Shown: in pieces, positions 11,438-21,803 of the stretch | How positions within the stretch are numbered: the stretch's first letter is position 1 | Layout of the letters: each line of letters starts with the position of its first letter | From: Siphonodentalium dalli | Taxonomy: Eukaryota; Mollusca; Scaphopoda; Gadilida; Siphonodentaliidae | Direction of reading: 5' to 3' | DNA: 64,000 nt | Assembly: GCA_032622095.1 (NCBI GenBank) | Contig: CP136067.1 | Span: 75,850,705 to 75,914,704 of the forward strand | Position numbers and translations under genes: made by a program | The notes under the pieces: generated by a model | The model's database searches: none | Told to the model about the DNA's origin: nothing | Seen by the model: the letters and a program-made list of their open reading frames with translations, nothing else

Positions 11438-12182
11438 TCTATTATATATTTTGGAAGATCTGTCTGTGTGTCTGTCTGTGTGTCTGTCTGTGTGTCTGTG
11501 TGTTCGCGATGGACTCGAAAACGGCCGAACCGATTTCGATGAAACTTGGTACGTGGGGGTATTTTCGGCCGAGAACTGGCATAGGCCTATTAATTTGTCC
11601 GTGCGACGTGACCTTGACCTTGAAATCGGGTAATTTCAAGGTCAAACGCCCGAATATCACGGGATTTCGATGAAACTTGGTATGTGGGGGTACTTTCTTA
11701 TGGCGAGTCTCTTAAGCATATTCATTTGCCCGTGCGACGTGACCTTGAAATCGGGTCATTTCAAGGTCAAACGCCCGAATATCACGGGATTTCGACGAAA
11801 CTTGGTATGTGGGGGTCATTTCGTAATGGGGAGTCTAATAAGCATATTCATTTGCCCGTGCGACGTGACCTTGACATCGGGTAACTTCAAGGTCAAATCG
11901 CCAATTTTGATGGGATTTCGACGAAATTTGATACATGTGTGTACTTTTGTCAACTGAGTGTTTTGGACCGGTCAAATCGTGACCCCGACCTGACCTTGAC
12001 CTTCAAAATAATAAATTCAAGGTCAAATCTGGTAAAACCGGATGGATTTCGACGGGCACGTTTGTCGTGTACTTTTGTCCGGGCAGTGTTTTGGACTGGT
12101 CAAATCGTGACCCCACTTGACCTTGACCTTCAAAATGGACAATTCAAGGTCAAAGCCCGGACGAAGTCGGGTCACCTTCTAG
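11438..12182 (+). mobile_element. Helitron dimer, unit A (non-autonomous)
   Basis: It starts A|TCTATTATATATTTTGG at 11438 and ends hairpin plus CACCTTCTAG at 12179-12182. It is followed with no gap by TCTATTATATATTTTCG of the next unit. There is a CTGTCTGTGTG microsatellite near the 5' end. The modules have TTCGATGAAACTTGGTA and TGACCTTGA motifs. No protein is encoded. Confidence 0.85.
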
Positions 12183-12468
12183 TCTATTATATATTTTCGA
12201 AGATCTATCTGTGTATCTGTCTGTGGTCTGTCTGTGGTCTGTGTGTTCGCGATGAACTCGAAAACGGCCGACCCGACTTCGATGAAACTTGGTATGTAGG
12301 GTTATTTTCGGCCGCGGGGTGGCATAGGCATATTTATTTTCAGATCCGAGGTCAACTTTTCACGTGCCGAGGTCAAATCTGTTTTTACGCTGTGTTACAG
12401 GACTTTCATTTGAGTTCGGTGCTTACAAGTCGATTCGAAACAGCGCGAATAATTAAATGCCAGTCATA

Positions 12469-13817
12469 ATTGGAGTCAGACAGGGGTGTTCAATTTCACC
12501 TACGTTATTCAAAATATACATAGACGGTATATCATCCATCTTCGATACAGAATGCAAACCAGCTTTTATAAATGAAAACCCAATTAATCACCTGTTATTC
12601 GCGGACGATCTGGTATTGCTATCCACATCCCCCAGAGGCATGCAAAGATGTCTTGATAATTTACAACACTTCGCAGAATCGAACGCACTTCAAATAAATA
12701 CCGACAAAACCAAATCTATCTTATTCACAAATAAACGAACAGTAACAACTCCCACGTTTAACTTGGCTCATGATATAATTTCACCCGTGGATCATTACTC
12801 ATACCTAGGTATCGTATTTCACAAGAAAGGCAAATTTGCTATGGCACAAGCGGAAATGATTAATAAAGCATGTAGAGCAATGCATAGCCTCAAGCGATCA
12901 CTTCAAAGCAAACATGCGCCATCACCACCGATTCTCGTTAAACTTTTCGATCAGTTAATAAAGCCTATTCTATTATATGGCTCGGAACTGTGGATAAATG
13001 AACATCATATATTCAATAGAAAAGATTTGGACGGAGAGAAGCTGCACGTTGAATATTGTAAAATGGCTCTTGGAATAGGCAACAAAGCGTCAAATTACGC
13101 AGCGATGGCAGATATCCTATTACAATAGATGCCACCATCAAATTCTTCGCATTCAATGTCAAATTACAACGGCACGAGCGTCACACGTTACTTAATGATG
13201 CGTACACCGATAATAAACTTATCAAAGGGAACGTACAATTAGATGAAATAATACGGAAGAAATGCCCAAAAGATGCGAAGATTCGGCCCGCGGCGATAAA
13301 CTTATGTAGCCAACTGAAAGAGGCATACCGATCGGAATTCACCAAAGTGCTTACGGCAACTACCGCAATCAGAGGAGATGGTGGTAATAAATTGAGAACC
13401 TATGCGCTTGTCAAACATGGATATTATATAGAACCCTATCTCAAATATACAATCAACAATGAGGCAAGAAGTATGTTTACACGTTTGCGAATCAGTAATC
13501 ATAACCTTGCTATTGAAAAACTAAGACATATCTATCCTGTTAAATCCGAAGCAGCTAGAATATGCTTATTTTGCAAAGAAGGAAAGTCTATAGAAAATGA
13601 GATTCACTTTATTACCGAATGTAACGCATATAAGTCCATAAGAATTGATCTCTACTCACAGTTAGAATTATATAAGCCGGGATTTTTACAATGGAAAGAA
13701 ACTGACAAATTTATATTTATTATGAGTAACAATGACCCGAATGTCTGTTCGTTAATATGCCGTAAGATTAACTTATGTTTTAAACAAAGATCAATGTTAT
13801 CAGCCATGAATACATAA
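12469..13817 (+). pseudogene. LINE reverse transcriptase, C-terminal half, frameshifted
   Basis: This is the 3' half of a non-LTR retrotransposon ORF2. The first frame (to about 13126) shows GVRQGCSISPTLF, the catalytic FADD box in LLFADDLVLL, a YLGIVFHKKG segment and PILLYGSELW, the usual order in LINE reverse transcriptases. A one-base shift near 13120 moves the frame. The second frame runs through KIRPAAINLCSQLKEAY to 13817 and includes a C-x2-C...H-x4-C zinc-like tail (CLFCKEG...IHFITEC). The upstream ATG at 12457 belongs to the host Helitron and is not the real start. The endonuclease and N-terminal RT are missing because the copy is 5'-truncated. The family looks Jockey/CR1-like, but the clade is undetermined. 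Confidence 0.88.
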
Positions 13818-14006
13818 AGGCTCACACCCGCGAAATTATCACCCGATCTGCTACCAAGGGTGTCATATCATAACATATTTTTGTATCTATCTTGTGTATA
13901 TGTATTTTTGTGTTCTCTTATTTCATGTTTCAATGTCATTATGTACATGTATTTCTGCAACCTGTCCACATTTGGATGTCTATATTGCAATAAAGTTATC
14001 TTATCT
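12469..14006 (+). mobile_element. 5'-truncated LINE insertion with (TTATC)n tail
   Basis: The 5' junction falls after GCCAGTCATAAT. The 3' end is AATAAAGTTATCTTATCT and is followed by AATAATGACACTGTGAG. Uninterrupted sister sequence at about 1755-1790 (minus strand) reads GCCAGTCATAATAATGACAC. The insertion therefore carries a short duplication of about ATAAT. The TTATC repeat tail replaces a poly(A) tail. Confidence 0.82.
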
Positions 14007-14810
14007 AATAATGACACTGTGAGAATCTTTCGTGTTTCCTCTTTCCAACTATATATAATGCGTATGTATCCGTTTTAGTTATCTGCCTCAATTATCAAGA
14101 AGAAGTTGTACTATCTTCCATCAGGATAAAAACAATGCGTAACTTCTATGACGTCGTTAGAGTTCATAACCTTAGATCACGTTAACGCTTAACCGGCCGA
14201 TGCATTTGACTGTTTCAGACGTCTTGGCGATATCTCGGGCACCGATGGTAATTTATCTTTACGTTGAAACTTGATAATTAATGAGCGTGTGTATATGAGG
14301 CGCGTTTATATACTTGAGTGGAAATCAAATCGGGTTAAAAGGTCAAATCGGGTAAAACCGGATTGATTTCGACTGGTACTTTTGTTCGGGCAGTGTTTTG
14401 GACGAGTCAAATCGTGACCCCACTTGACCTTGGCCTTCAAAATAGACAATTCAAGGTCAAACCCCGGACGAAGTCGGGTCACCTTCTAGTATTTTATATA
14501 TGTGATCTGAGGGTTCAAAAATTAAGTGGGCCTTGAATGTTGATGTTTTTTTTTCAAATACAGATTGCCAGTTCGGAAAAACTATATCTCTTACATGTAG
14601 TTTATTTCAGTCATCGTGTTTTTAACTTTCCATAATGAACGATAAACTGATACTCTTTTCTTGCTATTAATAACCGATATCTAGGACAATTTGGGAATTT
14701 GAAGTGTATGTATAAATATACTAGCGTAATCGTATTTTTCATTCCTCGTGTGGTTTTTGTGGTGGGGTGCAAATTTTTATTCATTTCTGGTTAAATACGC
14801 CCAGAATAGA

Positions 14811-14925
14811 AAACCTTCGGAATAGCGAACCTTCGGAATAATGAACCTTCGGAATAGGGAACCTTCGGAATAATGAACCTTCGGAATAGCGAACCTTAGG
14901 AATAATGAACCTTCGGAATAGAGAA
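14811..14925. repeat. 16-bp minisatellite, right end (inverted)
   Basis: About seven units of CGAACCTTCGGAATAG-like sequence, the reverse complement of the left array at 10762-10857. It forms the right terminal repeat of the foldback element. Confidence 0.9.
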
Positions 14926-14941
14926 CCCTACCCGTCAAACT

Positions 14942-15318
14942 ATTGTTTGGAAAACTGAATACAGGCGATTTATTATATACTTGCCCATGAATTATAAGGT
15001 TTTAGCAGTGAGATATAAGTGATATCCCACTAGTGAGATATAGCGATATCTCACTGGTATTATTGCGCCGTATGGATCCTCATGTGTGTAGTCAGGTTAT
15101 ACTTCATAGTTAATTATTTCTGCACACATCATGTACTGACATTCATTGGGGGCCATCGGCAAGTAACGAAAGTATATAATAAATACAAAATCTATACTTT
15201 TTGAGTGTTTTAAATATTGGACTATTTTTTTGGGCATAATGTGTCAGCTTGAAATTTCTGATGTATTGACATTCATTGGGGGCCACAGGCAAGTAACTAA
15301 GGTATATAATAAACAGAA
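14942..15318. repeat. Short palindromes and a direct repeat
   Basis: AGTGAGATAT (15032-15041) and ATATCTCACT (15046-15055) form a perfect 10-bp hairpin with loop AGCG. An imperfect relative lies just to the left (15007-15031). A segment beginning TGACATTCATTGGGGGCCA occurs twice, at about 15137-15190 and 15267-15312. No gene is seen. Confidence 0.7.
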
Positions 15319-15420
15319 TATCCACACGTTTTCAGTGGATATGGGTTAAATCTCATTAGTGATGACAAAACATTGGTGTGGATGTTCCCTAGGTGAAATT
15401 ATATGTATTAAGAGTAATTT

Positions 15421-15981
15421 GGTACCGTATCTCTTTCGTCCCTGTATACATATATTGAACTTTGCTCTCCATAACCTCACTTGTGATTGTTTTTTTTTTA
15501 TTTCAGAGTTGAAGCAAAGGAAGAATCCTTCAACGAAGAATCAGGCTCAACGTCTCAGATAACGAGTGGTCAATCGGACTCAGACAAGCGATTCAGACAT
15601 GTTTGTGCATATTGTGTAAATTCCTTCAACATGAAAAAGCATGAGAATACAAACACAAATTCACAACCACTCCCGTGTGGTGATGGAGGCCAAATGTGGT
15701 ACCGTATCTCTTTCGCCACGTCCCTGTATACATATATTGAACTTTGCTCTCCATAACCTCACATGTGATTGTTTTTTTTTTTATTTCAGAGTTGAAGCAA
15801 TGGAAGAATCCTTCAACGAAGAATCAGGCTCAACGTCTCAGATAACGAGTGGTCAATCGGACTCAGGCAAGCGATTCAGACATGTTTGTGCATATTTTGC
15901 AAATTCCTTCAACATGAAAAAGCATGAGAATACAGACACAAATTCACAACCACCCCCGTGTGGTGATGGAGGCCAAACGTT
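15421..15981 (+). repeat. Tandem duplication of about 280 bp containing an exon
   Basis: 15421-15696 and 15697-15981 are two near-identical copies. Each consists of GTACCGTATCTCTTTCG, an intron-like stretch with a T-rich tract and TTATTTCAG, then an open exon-like segment ending GATGGAGGCCAAA. Differences are few (for example AAAGG against AATGG, TATTGTG against TATTTTG). That indicates a fairly recent exon duplication. Confidence 0.85.
15507..15697 (+). pseudogene. Zinc-finger-like exon, first copy (partial)
   Basis: A strong acceptor (T-run then TTATTTCAG) precedes the open frame at 15507. In frame it reads VEAKEESFNEESGSTSQI, then RFRHVCAYCVNSFNMKKHE, a partial C2H2-like unit: Cys-x2-Cys and one His are present and the second His is not. 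The acidic Ser/Glu-rich lead is typical of linkers between zinc fingers. The frame stays open beyond the likely donor. I infer an exon of a C2H2 protein, or a decayed copy of one. The gene is not identified. Confidence 0.5.
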
Positions 15982-16009
15982 TATTGAGAAACATTTGCAC
16001 ATCGTGTAA
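15790..16009 (+). pseudogene. Zinc-finger-like exon, second copy, first Cys pair broken
   Basis: It has the same acceptor and frame as the upstream copy (VEAMEESFNEESGSTSQI). The finger here reads HVCAYFANSFNMKKHE, so the second Cys is replaced by Phe. The frame then ends at a stop (16007-16009) after a GGQTFIEKHLHIV tail. The copy seems to be degenerating or uses an unseen splice site. Confidence 0.5.
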
Positions 16010-16090
16010 AACACGGTGGTCGATCTATATTTTAATGCGACAAATGGCCCAATTTTTTTTCTCGCATGTACACTTTGAATCACCATATAG

Positions 16091-16276
16091 AAAGTCACCA
16101 AATTGGAAAGTGGTACACATTGTGATAAATGCGGTTCTGTATTTACCAGGAAGGATACCTTAAGAAATCACATGAAAGCTCTACACGACAAGGATGTTCT
16201 TCGTCGACGCCGCAGCTGCGGGATAGTATATCTGGCGCGCAGCCCTGTCTGCACTTTGGCATGTGTCACTTACTGA
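16091..16276 (+). CDS. C2H2 zinc-finger terminal exon (partial gene)
   Basis: After a T-rich stretch and the acceptor-like CACCATATAG, the frame from 16091 reads KVTKLESGTHCDKCGSVF and on to a stop at 16274-16276. It contains one perfect classical finger: C-x2-C-x12-H-x4-H, with Phe and Leu at the usual hydrophobic positions, followed by an Arg-rich stretch. Such fingers bind DNA or protein, usually in the nucleus. An AATAAA signal at 16380-16385 fits a terminal exon. Upstream exons may be the duplicated segments at 15507 and 15790, but joining them is inference. The block lies between inverted repeats, so a captured gene fragment is equally possible. Confidence 0.55.
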   Translation, partial: KVTKLESGTHCDKCGSVFTRKDTLRNHMKALHDKDVLRRRRSCGIVYLARSPVCTLACVTY

Positions 16277-16379
16277 CAACGGACATTAATTTTATAGACA
16301 CAGTATTATGCATGAAAAAACCACAAACATTTATGTTGTTATTATGTTTTGAAGATTGGAATTGATCTTTTTGAGAGTA

Positions 16380-16385
16380 AATAAA
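16380..16385 (+). terminator. Poly(A) signal AATAAA
   Basis: AATAAA lies 104 bp after the zinc-finger stop codon, just before the Helitron fragment at 16400. Confidence 0.4.
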
Positions 16386-16399
16386 TATATATATATATA

Positions 16400-16797
16400 T
16401 CTATTATATATTTTGGAAGATCTGTGTGTGTGTGTGTGTGTGTGTGTGAGGGTGTCTGTGTGTGTGTGTTCGCGATGAACTCGAAAACGGCCGACCCGAT
16501 TTCGATGAAACTTCGTATGTGGGGGTATTTTCGGCCGGGGGTGGCATGGGCCTATTAATTTGTCCGTGCGACGTGACCTTGATCTTGACATGGGGTCATT
16601 TCAAGGTCAAACGCCCGAATATCACGGGATTTCGATGAAACGGGTCATTTCAAGGTCAAACGCCCGAATATCACGTTTCGATGAAACTTGGTATGTGGGG
16701 GTACTTTCGTATGGGGAGTCTCACAAGAATATTCATTTGCCCGTGCGACGTGACCTTGACCTTGAAATCGGGTCAATTCAAGGTAAAGCCACTCGTG
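16400..16797 (+). mobile_element. Truncated Helitron (5' end only)
   Basis: A|TCTATTATATATTTTGG at 16400, a GTGTGTG microsatellite, then modules with TTTCGATGAAACTTCGTA and TGACCTTGA. The 3' hairpin and CTAG are absent. One module boundary (about 16640) shows a partial internal duplication. Confidence 0.75.
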
Positions 16798-16861
16798 GAA
16801 ATTCAATGTTTTGTCATCACTCATGAGATATAACCCATATCCACTGAAAAAGTGTGGATAT

Positions 16862-17879
16862 CCTCTATATATCCATTATTCATTTTACTCTTCGCAATAT
16901 AGGATACATTATCTTCGAGTTTTTATCAGTCAACGATATTCATGATTGATTATTCTTTCGCATCTTGTTGTATTTATAACTATTTCTAAATACTACGGCT
17001 CTCACAAACATTTAATACGCCAGGGAATGCACTCCATATTTGGAAATGGTTTATTACATCATGTTGGGAATGCCGTGTCGTTGTAGATATGAAATATAAT
17101 GGAACCATCCGGAGACGTACATCCGTTAGGATTATTGTCGGCTTTTCAAAGAGACTGGTATATAGTCCCCAGGTAGGCCTGATGCTTTCCGACTATTACG
17201 CTATAAATACCCGGGTGGCGAATAGTCATATTACATAGGAATCGCTATTCGCCACCCGGGTCTTTATTTGCTCCACATACGGAGAGTATGGTGATCTCGA
17301 ACATCGGGAATAATGATTTTCAGTCCTTATGCAAAAGGCTGTGGGTTGGGTTGCAATATGGGAAGGGGGGTGGTACATAATATTTTTTTTCTAACAATTG
17401 AAATTCATATACGACAAATACGCATATTTTAGCTCAAAATCATTCGATCTGTTTGACAGTTGGAGGGTGAGTGATGGGGGTACCGTGTTTTTTTTTCATA
17501 AAACTTGGTTTCAGATTATTTTCTTGTGCATCAGATGTAAGGATTTGTGTATTATATTAGGTGTTCATTTTATCGCAAGTTTTAGGTTTAGAAGTACATT
17601 TCGGAAAAATCATTGTTACTGGAATTTGTGGTGGGGGGGGGGGGGTGGCGAATAACATTATTCTTAAAACTCGGAAGTCAGTTAGATTTCTTCATTTGTG
17701 CATTAATTGGATTAGCCGATCCCTAAATCATAAACAATCAGGTTTCGCTGTAAGAGGTATACGTGTGAGTATTCAAACATATGTGAGAATAGCTGTGCAG
17801 GCAACTGAGCAACGTTTCACCACCTTAAATTATATGTGCTCATATGAAACTGATTCGTAACCATGTGCTTTGTTCCTAT
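16862..17879. other. Gene-free stretch with a perfect hairpin and a G-run
   Basis: ACCCGGGTGGCGAATAG (17209-17225) and its exact complement (17245-17261) form a 17-bp stem around a 19-nt loop. A run of 13 G at 17633-17645 precedes another GGTGGCGAATA. No coding region is supported. Confidence 0.6.
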
Positions 17880-18795
17880 CTAGTCTGTTAAGTTACTGAG
17901 TTCATCTGCGATTACAGGGTGTATAATATGTACACCACAGGAGCTTGAAGATGAGTGACTGGTGGCGTTAGTGATTAAATTATTTACATAGTTATAGTTG
18001 TCTACGTCATATAATGGATCATTGAAGATTGATTTATAATATATAATATCTGAAGAATGGAAGAGACGGGTTGTGATTTTTCTGTTATTTTTCAGTAAGC
18101 GGTAGAACGTTGCTAGGTCAAGTTCGGCTAGATTGTCATGTTCGAAATACTTATCGTGCAAAACAAATGCTGGATTTTCTACGGTGAACAGACCGGAAGT
18201 TACGTTTTGCATCTTTATAGTTTGCATAGAAGGAAATAAGTTGCTTATTGGTCGGCATTCATGAATCCACAGGACTTGTAATTCGTCCATCACTTTATGC
18301 AGGATACGAAGTTCGAAATCATCGTCCCAGAAAGGCTCCAGGTACCTTTGGAATTTTGATATGGGAACGGCTTCCCTGGATGAACACAGAAGCGCGTTTA
18401 CTATATCGTTGTAGTGTTGATCCAACGAGAAGATATCGGTAATTTCCAGTTTCGACTGGTAATTGTCACGAGGATCGGTGTTGTTATTTCAAGTTTCCAT
18501 CTGAATTTCTCTGGAGCCTGAATGAACCTGGCTGTCGAAGAACAGTCGAGATCAAATGCTATAGACATTTCGATATGTCTATAATATGATTGGAAACATT
18601 AACGGAAGCATCGTCAAATATTTGAGCATTGATTACATGGTGTACATCGAATGACCGGATAAGAGAATGGTCGATATTAGATCCGACTGAAGAAACACAA
18701 GCAGGTAATGTACGAATGTTGTTATTGACTTCAATAACAGATTTTAAAGATATGAAGGATACACACTCTTTGGAAAGTTTATTATTGTTCAACAT
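17880..18795 (-). pseudogene. LINE ORF2 fragment: endonuclease end plus EN-RT linker
   Basis: On the minus strand the upstream frame (18795-18559) reads SNIDHSLIRSFDVHHV then DDASVNVSNHIIDIS. This resembles the end of an APE-type endonuclease, where SDH is usual, so the Asp is replaced here by Asn. After a frame change comes PEKFRWKLEIT. The frame from 18425 then runs YNDIVNALLCSSREAVPISK, FWDDD, LHKVMDE, RPISN and FYRLLKNNRKITTR, the order typical of the linker before LINE reverse transcriptase. The RT domain itself is missing. Frameshifts and divergence indicate an old relic. The host protein would act in target-primed retrotransposition. Confidence 0.65.
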
Positions 18796-18854
18796 CTTCT
18801 CGAATTTGTTTTCTGACCAAGAATATCGTTAAGGAGACCGTCCACTGTACCAAT

Positions 18855-19050
18855 TCATCCTTTGTTTGATTTTATTTTCTCCTGCCTATTCGTCATTGTT
18901 TCATCACATTTATGTTGAAGTTTATCCATTCCGTCCTTAACGACATCTCTTAAATTTCTCAATTCCGAGCTTCTTTGTTTAGAGTCATCATTCTTTGTTT
19001 GTTCACTTCCAATTTGTTGTTTGTTAACATGATCCTTTAGTTCTTTCACG
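18855..19050 (-). pseudogene. Charged helical fragment, possible LINE upstream region
   Basis: The minus-strand frame gives a Lys/Glu/Asp-rich 64-residue segment (MKELKDHVNKQQ...) that looks coiled-coil-prone. It lies in the same orientation just upstream of the endonuclease relic, where an ORF1 coiled coil or ORF2 start would be. No diagnostic motif is present. Confidence 0.25.
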
Positions 19051-19155
19051 TCTTTTTACATCAACTTTATTTTGTTATTTATGTATTTTGGCTGTCCTTT
19101 CAAAGTGGGTATATCTGAGTTGAACAATTACCGCTCTCATTTCACTTATGTTTAA

Positions 19156-19715
19156 AGGGATACTGTACCCAAATGTTGTTGTTGGTTTATTTAGTCTCTG
19201 AGTTGTAGAATAAGGTAACCAGATTTCCATTATTTGAAAGTCGGTTGAGTACGAAGTAATGTTACGGATGGCAGATTAGTCCGAATGCGAAAATACCAAT
19301 TGTCGTTGTCGAGTAATTTTTTGGACAGTTTTCAAGCAAATGTATCAAATAAATGTTATATTATATACATACTGGTCCCATAATACTCATTTAAGTTATT
19401 GTATAGTCGCTAGTCAGTGAGTGGCTTGAGTTTACGCCCCTTATCAACATAATTGTTTACACGATCATGTGTGCCATGCACGCTTTGCCAATCCACTATC
19501 CGTGAATTATTTTGTTTACGTCTTGTATACGGAAATTCGTATTTTAATATACGACTCCAGCCATAAATTAAATTTATATCAAATTATTAACTTTAATTTT
19601 AAGAGAAGCTATTAACCTGCACATTTACAGAATACATATTCGACTCAAATTACTTAGTTTTCTATATATTATCTATATTTATTATCGACCAACATTGACT
19701 GCTACACATTGGGTA
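19156..19715. mobile_element. Diverged TTAA-type element, second copy
   Basis: TTAA (19152-19155) is followed by AGGGATACTGTACCCAAATG, like the terminal repeat of the complete element at 58294-58875. Collinear blocks follow (GAGTAATTTTTTGGACAG, CTAGTCAGTGAGTGGCTTGA, GACTCCAGCCATAAATT). The far end is too diverged to place. It is non-coding. Confidence 0.6.
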
Positions 19716-20549
19716 ATTATTTGATCTTATTTTATATCTTAGATAATATGTGTCACTTTAAGTCACACATATAGCATTCGTCAAAATACCCAATGACTTT
19801 CAATGTGCCCTAGCGCGATATATATGTCTCACTGGATAGTCAGTTAAATGGCATCGATAAATACATGTATTGTATGAAAAGGGGCACTTCTGTTCAGCCG
19901 TTCGCCCACTATATTTCCATGTTGTCTCTGTGTTTGTTTGCGGAAGTCTGTTGGTTAAATTCGTTCTACTTTGGAACCAAGATGATCCTCTTTCGCTAAA
20001 TCAGGTGACATTTCGTTGATGTGGCTATTTTTAGTATAATGCTAAGTTCAATAGTTTTAAGACCTACGGATAATAACCAATGACACCACTCAATTTGATA
20101 TTTATAGCACCTAGATCAATAGATATCGTAAAGACTATTAACCGACAGATGCCAAAGGGTTGTTGGTTAATACAAATATGTGGCGTACCAACAAAACGAC
20201 AAAGACTCGTGCACGGCTTAATTCTGGAATTTTGCGTCTCCTTTATATCAAATAAACTGAGCCCGCCCATGTTATCGATTTCATAGAAACAGACACATAC
20301 GGTAATGACACAAAATGGAACACACATTGATGAAACGGGCACATGTCGTGTTCGCTATACTGAACGCAAAGTATATATAAATCGCCACCAGGAGGAAGAT
20401 GGACAACAGTTTGAAAAGCGAAATGCTGCATAGCCATTCAAGGACTGTTCGCCGGCATTCCATTTTCCTGCATAGTTTAGAGATGCGATTGACTATTGCA
20501 AAATTCTCAGAGAGACCTCTCTAAAGGTGAGTCAGTTCCTTCCATATAT
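19716..20549. other. Region with no recognised feature
   Basis: Only short frames without recognisable motifs. No repeats are apparent by eye. Confidence 0.4.
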
Positions 20550-21340
20550 AGTACTAACATGGGGTACCCGGCATTGCTCGGGTGAAGAATGCGTCAATTT
20601 ATTAGTGGCCCTTCGAGTAAATTTAAATATTTATTTTATGGAGTAAACAGCACCTATTGTAGAACTCCATCTATGTTTAAGTTGATAATATACGCTCTTT
20701 ATTGCTAATTATTAAACCCTCTTTACACTTGAGATCAAAAGCACCTATCCTGTGACATTCCCCGAGTAAGTTTACTTTTGTGCACCAATTTCCCCACATA
20801 TATATAGTCTGTGCTAATAATAAACGCTCTACATTGGTCATGTAATTTATTAGTCCCTCTTTAAGTCATCTGAGGTCAAATACTCCTACCCCATGATCCC
20901 CTGGTCAGGTGACCTATATATCTGTTCCAATGTTCCTATATATAAGAAACGTTCGTTATTGCTGATAATATTATGTCCCCCTGTAAGTCGTCCGAGGTCA
21001 ACGAAATATATATAATGGCACTCTACGGGTCAGTTTATCGCTGTGTTTCAATTTCCAATACTTACATTAATTAGTAGTGCCCTTCAAAGACATCTGAGAT
21101 CAACGGGACCTACCTAATTCACAGGGTCAAATAACCAATTTGTAAATGTTCAGCTCCGATGGTCCAGCCTCTAGCCAAAATATATAACAAAAATAATTAT
21201 TAGTGAACTGTTAAGACATCTGATGTGAACGGTACCTATCTAATAACGTTCCTCGTGTCAAATTACCCATTTTCAACTCCGATGGTTCAGCCGTTTGATT
21301 TTTAAAAACCAGATCCTGCACCTCAAACTTGGCTGGAAAA
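20550..21340 (-). repeat. Degenerate Helitron-like repeat
   Basis: GGGGTACCCGGCATTGCTCGGGT at 20560-20582 resembles the 3' hairpin of the Helitron ending at 24567, on the opposite strand. The terminal CTAG is degraded (TTAG on the minus strand). The interior has diverged modules of about 110-140 bp with GACATCTGA.GT.AACGG.ACCTA and GATGGT.CAGCC motifs. A sister copy lies at about 26830-27600. Confidence 0.5.
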
Positions 21341-21649
21341 TTTCTTTGGATATTGGGGATTCGAGACTGCCGCCTCGTTCACAAACTGTTTCATGCTCGA
21401 ATCCGCAAACATCGAAATCAACGGAGAGCAAACTTATCAACCGTTTTGCATTTATCAGTTAGAGGGGTGATGTCCATGTACAGTTGTCGTTTAAAGCAGA
21501 CAAATAGCGTGTACCAACTCATCGCAAATTTTCCAATATGCGCGTTCTGGTAGTTTTATTCCATTCCTGAACTTCAGATTTGATTAAGTTGCCAATACAT
21601 TCTGCATTTAAGATTTCAACGTAGATTGTCTAATTTCCAGGAATGGCGT

Positions 21650-21752
21650 AAAATCCATCGTGTATACGAACTGGACATATTCATTGTGTATTAATTATTT
21701 AGTATAAAATCCATTCTGAAAATGAACTGGTCATATTCATGTTTATTAATTA
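21650..21752 (+). repeat. 56-bp minisatellite, left part
   Basis: About two units of TTTAGTATAAAATCCATC...GAACTGGTCATATTCATTGTTTATTAATTA. It continues at 24568 after the Helitron. Confidence 0.85.
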
Positions 21753-21772
21753 TCTATATCTATATTTGCGAA

Positions 21773-21803
<31 letters not shown>

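Larger units (their letters stand above)
12183..14489 (+). mobile_element. Helitron dimer, unit B, split by a LINE
   Basis: It starts TCTATTATATATTTTCG directly at the CTAG of unit A and ends GGACGAAGTCGGGTCACCTTCTAG-type at 14486-14489, followed by T. Positions 12469-14006 are an inserted LINE. Without it the unit is about 770 bp and collinear with the segment at 1125-2037 read on the other strand. Confidence 0.82.
10754..14933. mobile_element. Foldback-type element with 16-bp tandem-repeat ends
   Basis: It is flanked by the 8-bp direct repeat GTCAAACT (10746-10753 and 14934-14941). The ends are inverted (GGGAACATGTCTCTATTCC against GGGTAGGGTTCTCTATTCC). Each continues into a tandem array of a 16-bp unit, CTATTCCGAAGGTTCG, about seven units per side and inverted between sides. 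TIRs built of short tandem repeats are the hallmark of Foldback elements, and an 8-bp duplication fits hAT-like transposases. About 3 kb of the interior is a later Helitron dimer, leaving about 1.1 kb of native sequence with no coding potential seen. Confidence 0.72.
15319..16861. mobile_element. Inverted-repeat-bounded block holding zinc-finger exons
   Basis: The segment at about 15319-15373 (ATATCCACACG...AACATT) is the reverse complement of about 16805-16861. Blocks such as CAGTGGATATGGGTTA and GTGATGACAAAACATT match. The enclosed DNA includes a duplicated exon, a C2H2 exon and a truncated Helitron. No target duplication was identified. It may be a TIR element carrying gene sequence, or a locus flanked by two inverted copies of one repeat. 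Confidence 0.5.

Noticed and set aside
12457-12468. ATG at 12457 as the start of the LINE reverse transcriptase
   Set aside because: The first four codons belong to the host Helitron sequence. LINE homology begins at GVRQG, so the element is simply truncated.
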